Below are positions 63,879 through 64,000 of a DNA stretch of 64,000 nucleotides, one piece after another. How positions within the stretch are numbered: position 1 is the stretch's first letter; each line of letters opens with the position of its first letter. The stretch comes from UTCFX2 sp002050125. GTDB lineage: Bacteria > Chloroflexota > Anaerolineae > Anaerolineales > UBA4823. The notes beneath the pieces were generated by a model that was not told where the DNA came from, searched no databases, and saw nothing but the letters and a program-made list of their open reading frames with translations. The position numbers and the translations under genes were made by a program. The stretch covers positions 1 through 64,000 of the forward strand of contig JAOSJQ010000018.1 in assembly GCA_027494035.1 (NCBI GenBank), in the 5' to 3' direction.

Positions 63879-64000
63879 CTATTGGGTGACTCGCTCGGCG
63901 CTATGCTTGAGCGCTTCGTAGTCGGCAACAGGGAGCATAACCAGAACAGGGAGTCCGTCACGCTCGACGATGAGGTGCTGCTTGTCTTTGAACACACGGC
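63879..64000 (-). CDS. Phd/YefM-type antitoxin, copy 2 (5' end outside window)
   Basis: Minus-strand reading from the window edge gives RVFKDKQHLIVERDGLPVLV then MLPVADYEALKHSAERVTQ and a stop at 63879-63881. This matches the C-terminal 40 residues of copy 1 (12816-13022) closely. The start lies beyond the window. Confidence 0.75.
   Translation of the reverse strand, partial: RVFKDKQHLIVERDGLPVLVMLPVADYEALKHSAERVTQ

Overview
The window looks like the accessory genome of a Chloroflexota bacterium (Anaerolineae-like), most likely a plasmid or integrative/mobilisable element. This placement is an inference. It rests on a Ser/Thr kinase-LuxR-nSTAND protein with WD40 repeats ending in a CCVF(R)xLTPEERQQFGL-type tail, secreted proteins with Thr-Pro-rich linkers, IS1/IS4/IS66/ISAs1 transposases, and a backbone of replication-relaxation proteins, a membrane-anchored VirD4/HerA-like ATPase and a primase-polymerase. 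No rRNA, tRNA or CRISPR array was seen.

Layout. 1-11 kb is an IS-wrecked zone. A kinase/nSTAND/WD40 regulator is broken by an IS4-like element. IS1 pieces occur at both ends of it, a second WD40 secreted protein survives, and a second IS4-type element ends an ExeA-like ATPase gene. Two poly-G/poly-C tracts in this zone look like assembly damage. 10.9-13.4 kb holds copy 1 of a replication module (Phd-like antitoxin, archaeo-eukaryotic primase with CHC2 zinc finger, ExeA-like ATPase).

13.9-38.4 kb is a defence island. It holds (i) a restriction-modification cluster of Vsr, C5 methyltransferase, GHKL/MORC-type ATPase, Z1 helicase-like and PD-(D/E)XK proteins; (ii) a divergent three-gene cassette of ParB-like, nuclease-like and HEPN-like proteins; (iii) an IS66 element; and (iv) a DUF499 ATPase (split by an ISAs1 element) / ASCH / zinc-membrane protein / DUF1156 methyltransferase / PLD-SNF2 helicase / PD-(D/E)XK operon.

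38.5-45 kb carries a large serine recombinase, an XRE regulator with probable operators, and an operon of small element proteins including DUF2958. 45-49 kb is a TatA-TatC cluster with a small Tat-signal-like protein, a tail-fibre-like protein, a beta-helix protein and an FN3 secreted protein. 49.6-53.4 kb has a two-gene CBASS system (SAVED nuclease plus CD-NTase) and a tyrosine recombinase.

55-64 kb is the element backbone. It holds two replication-relaxation proteins, the coupling-protein-like ATPase, a repeat-rich noncoding stretch that is the best origin candidate, a ribbon-helix-helix protein and an HTH protein, followed by copy 2 of the ATPase-primase-antitoxin module. The two replication modules lie about 51 kb apart in the same orientation. 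In both, an inverted repeat keeps its arms while its loop has diverged.

How it fits together: the 55-64 kb genes would replicate and move the element, the recombinases would integrate or resolve it, and the 14-38 and 50-53 kb genes would protect the host. Several components (DUF499, the kinase-WD40 protein, ATPase copy 1, the helicase) are interrupted or frameshifted, so part of the cargo is decaying or the consensus sequence has errors.
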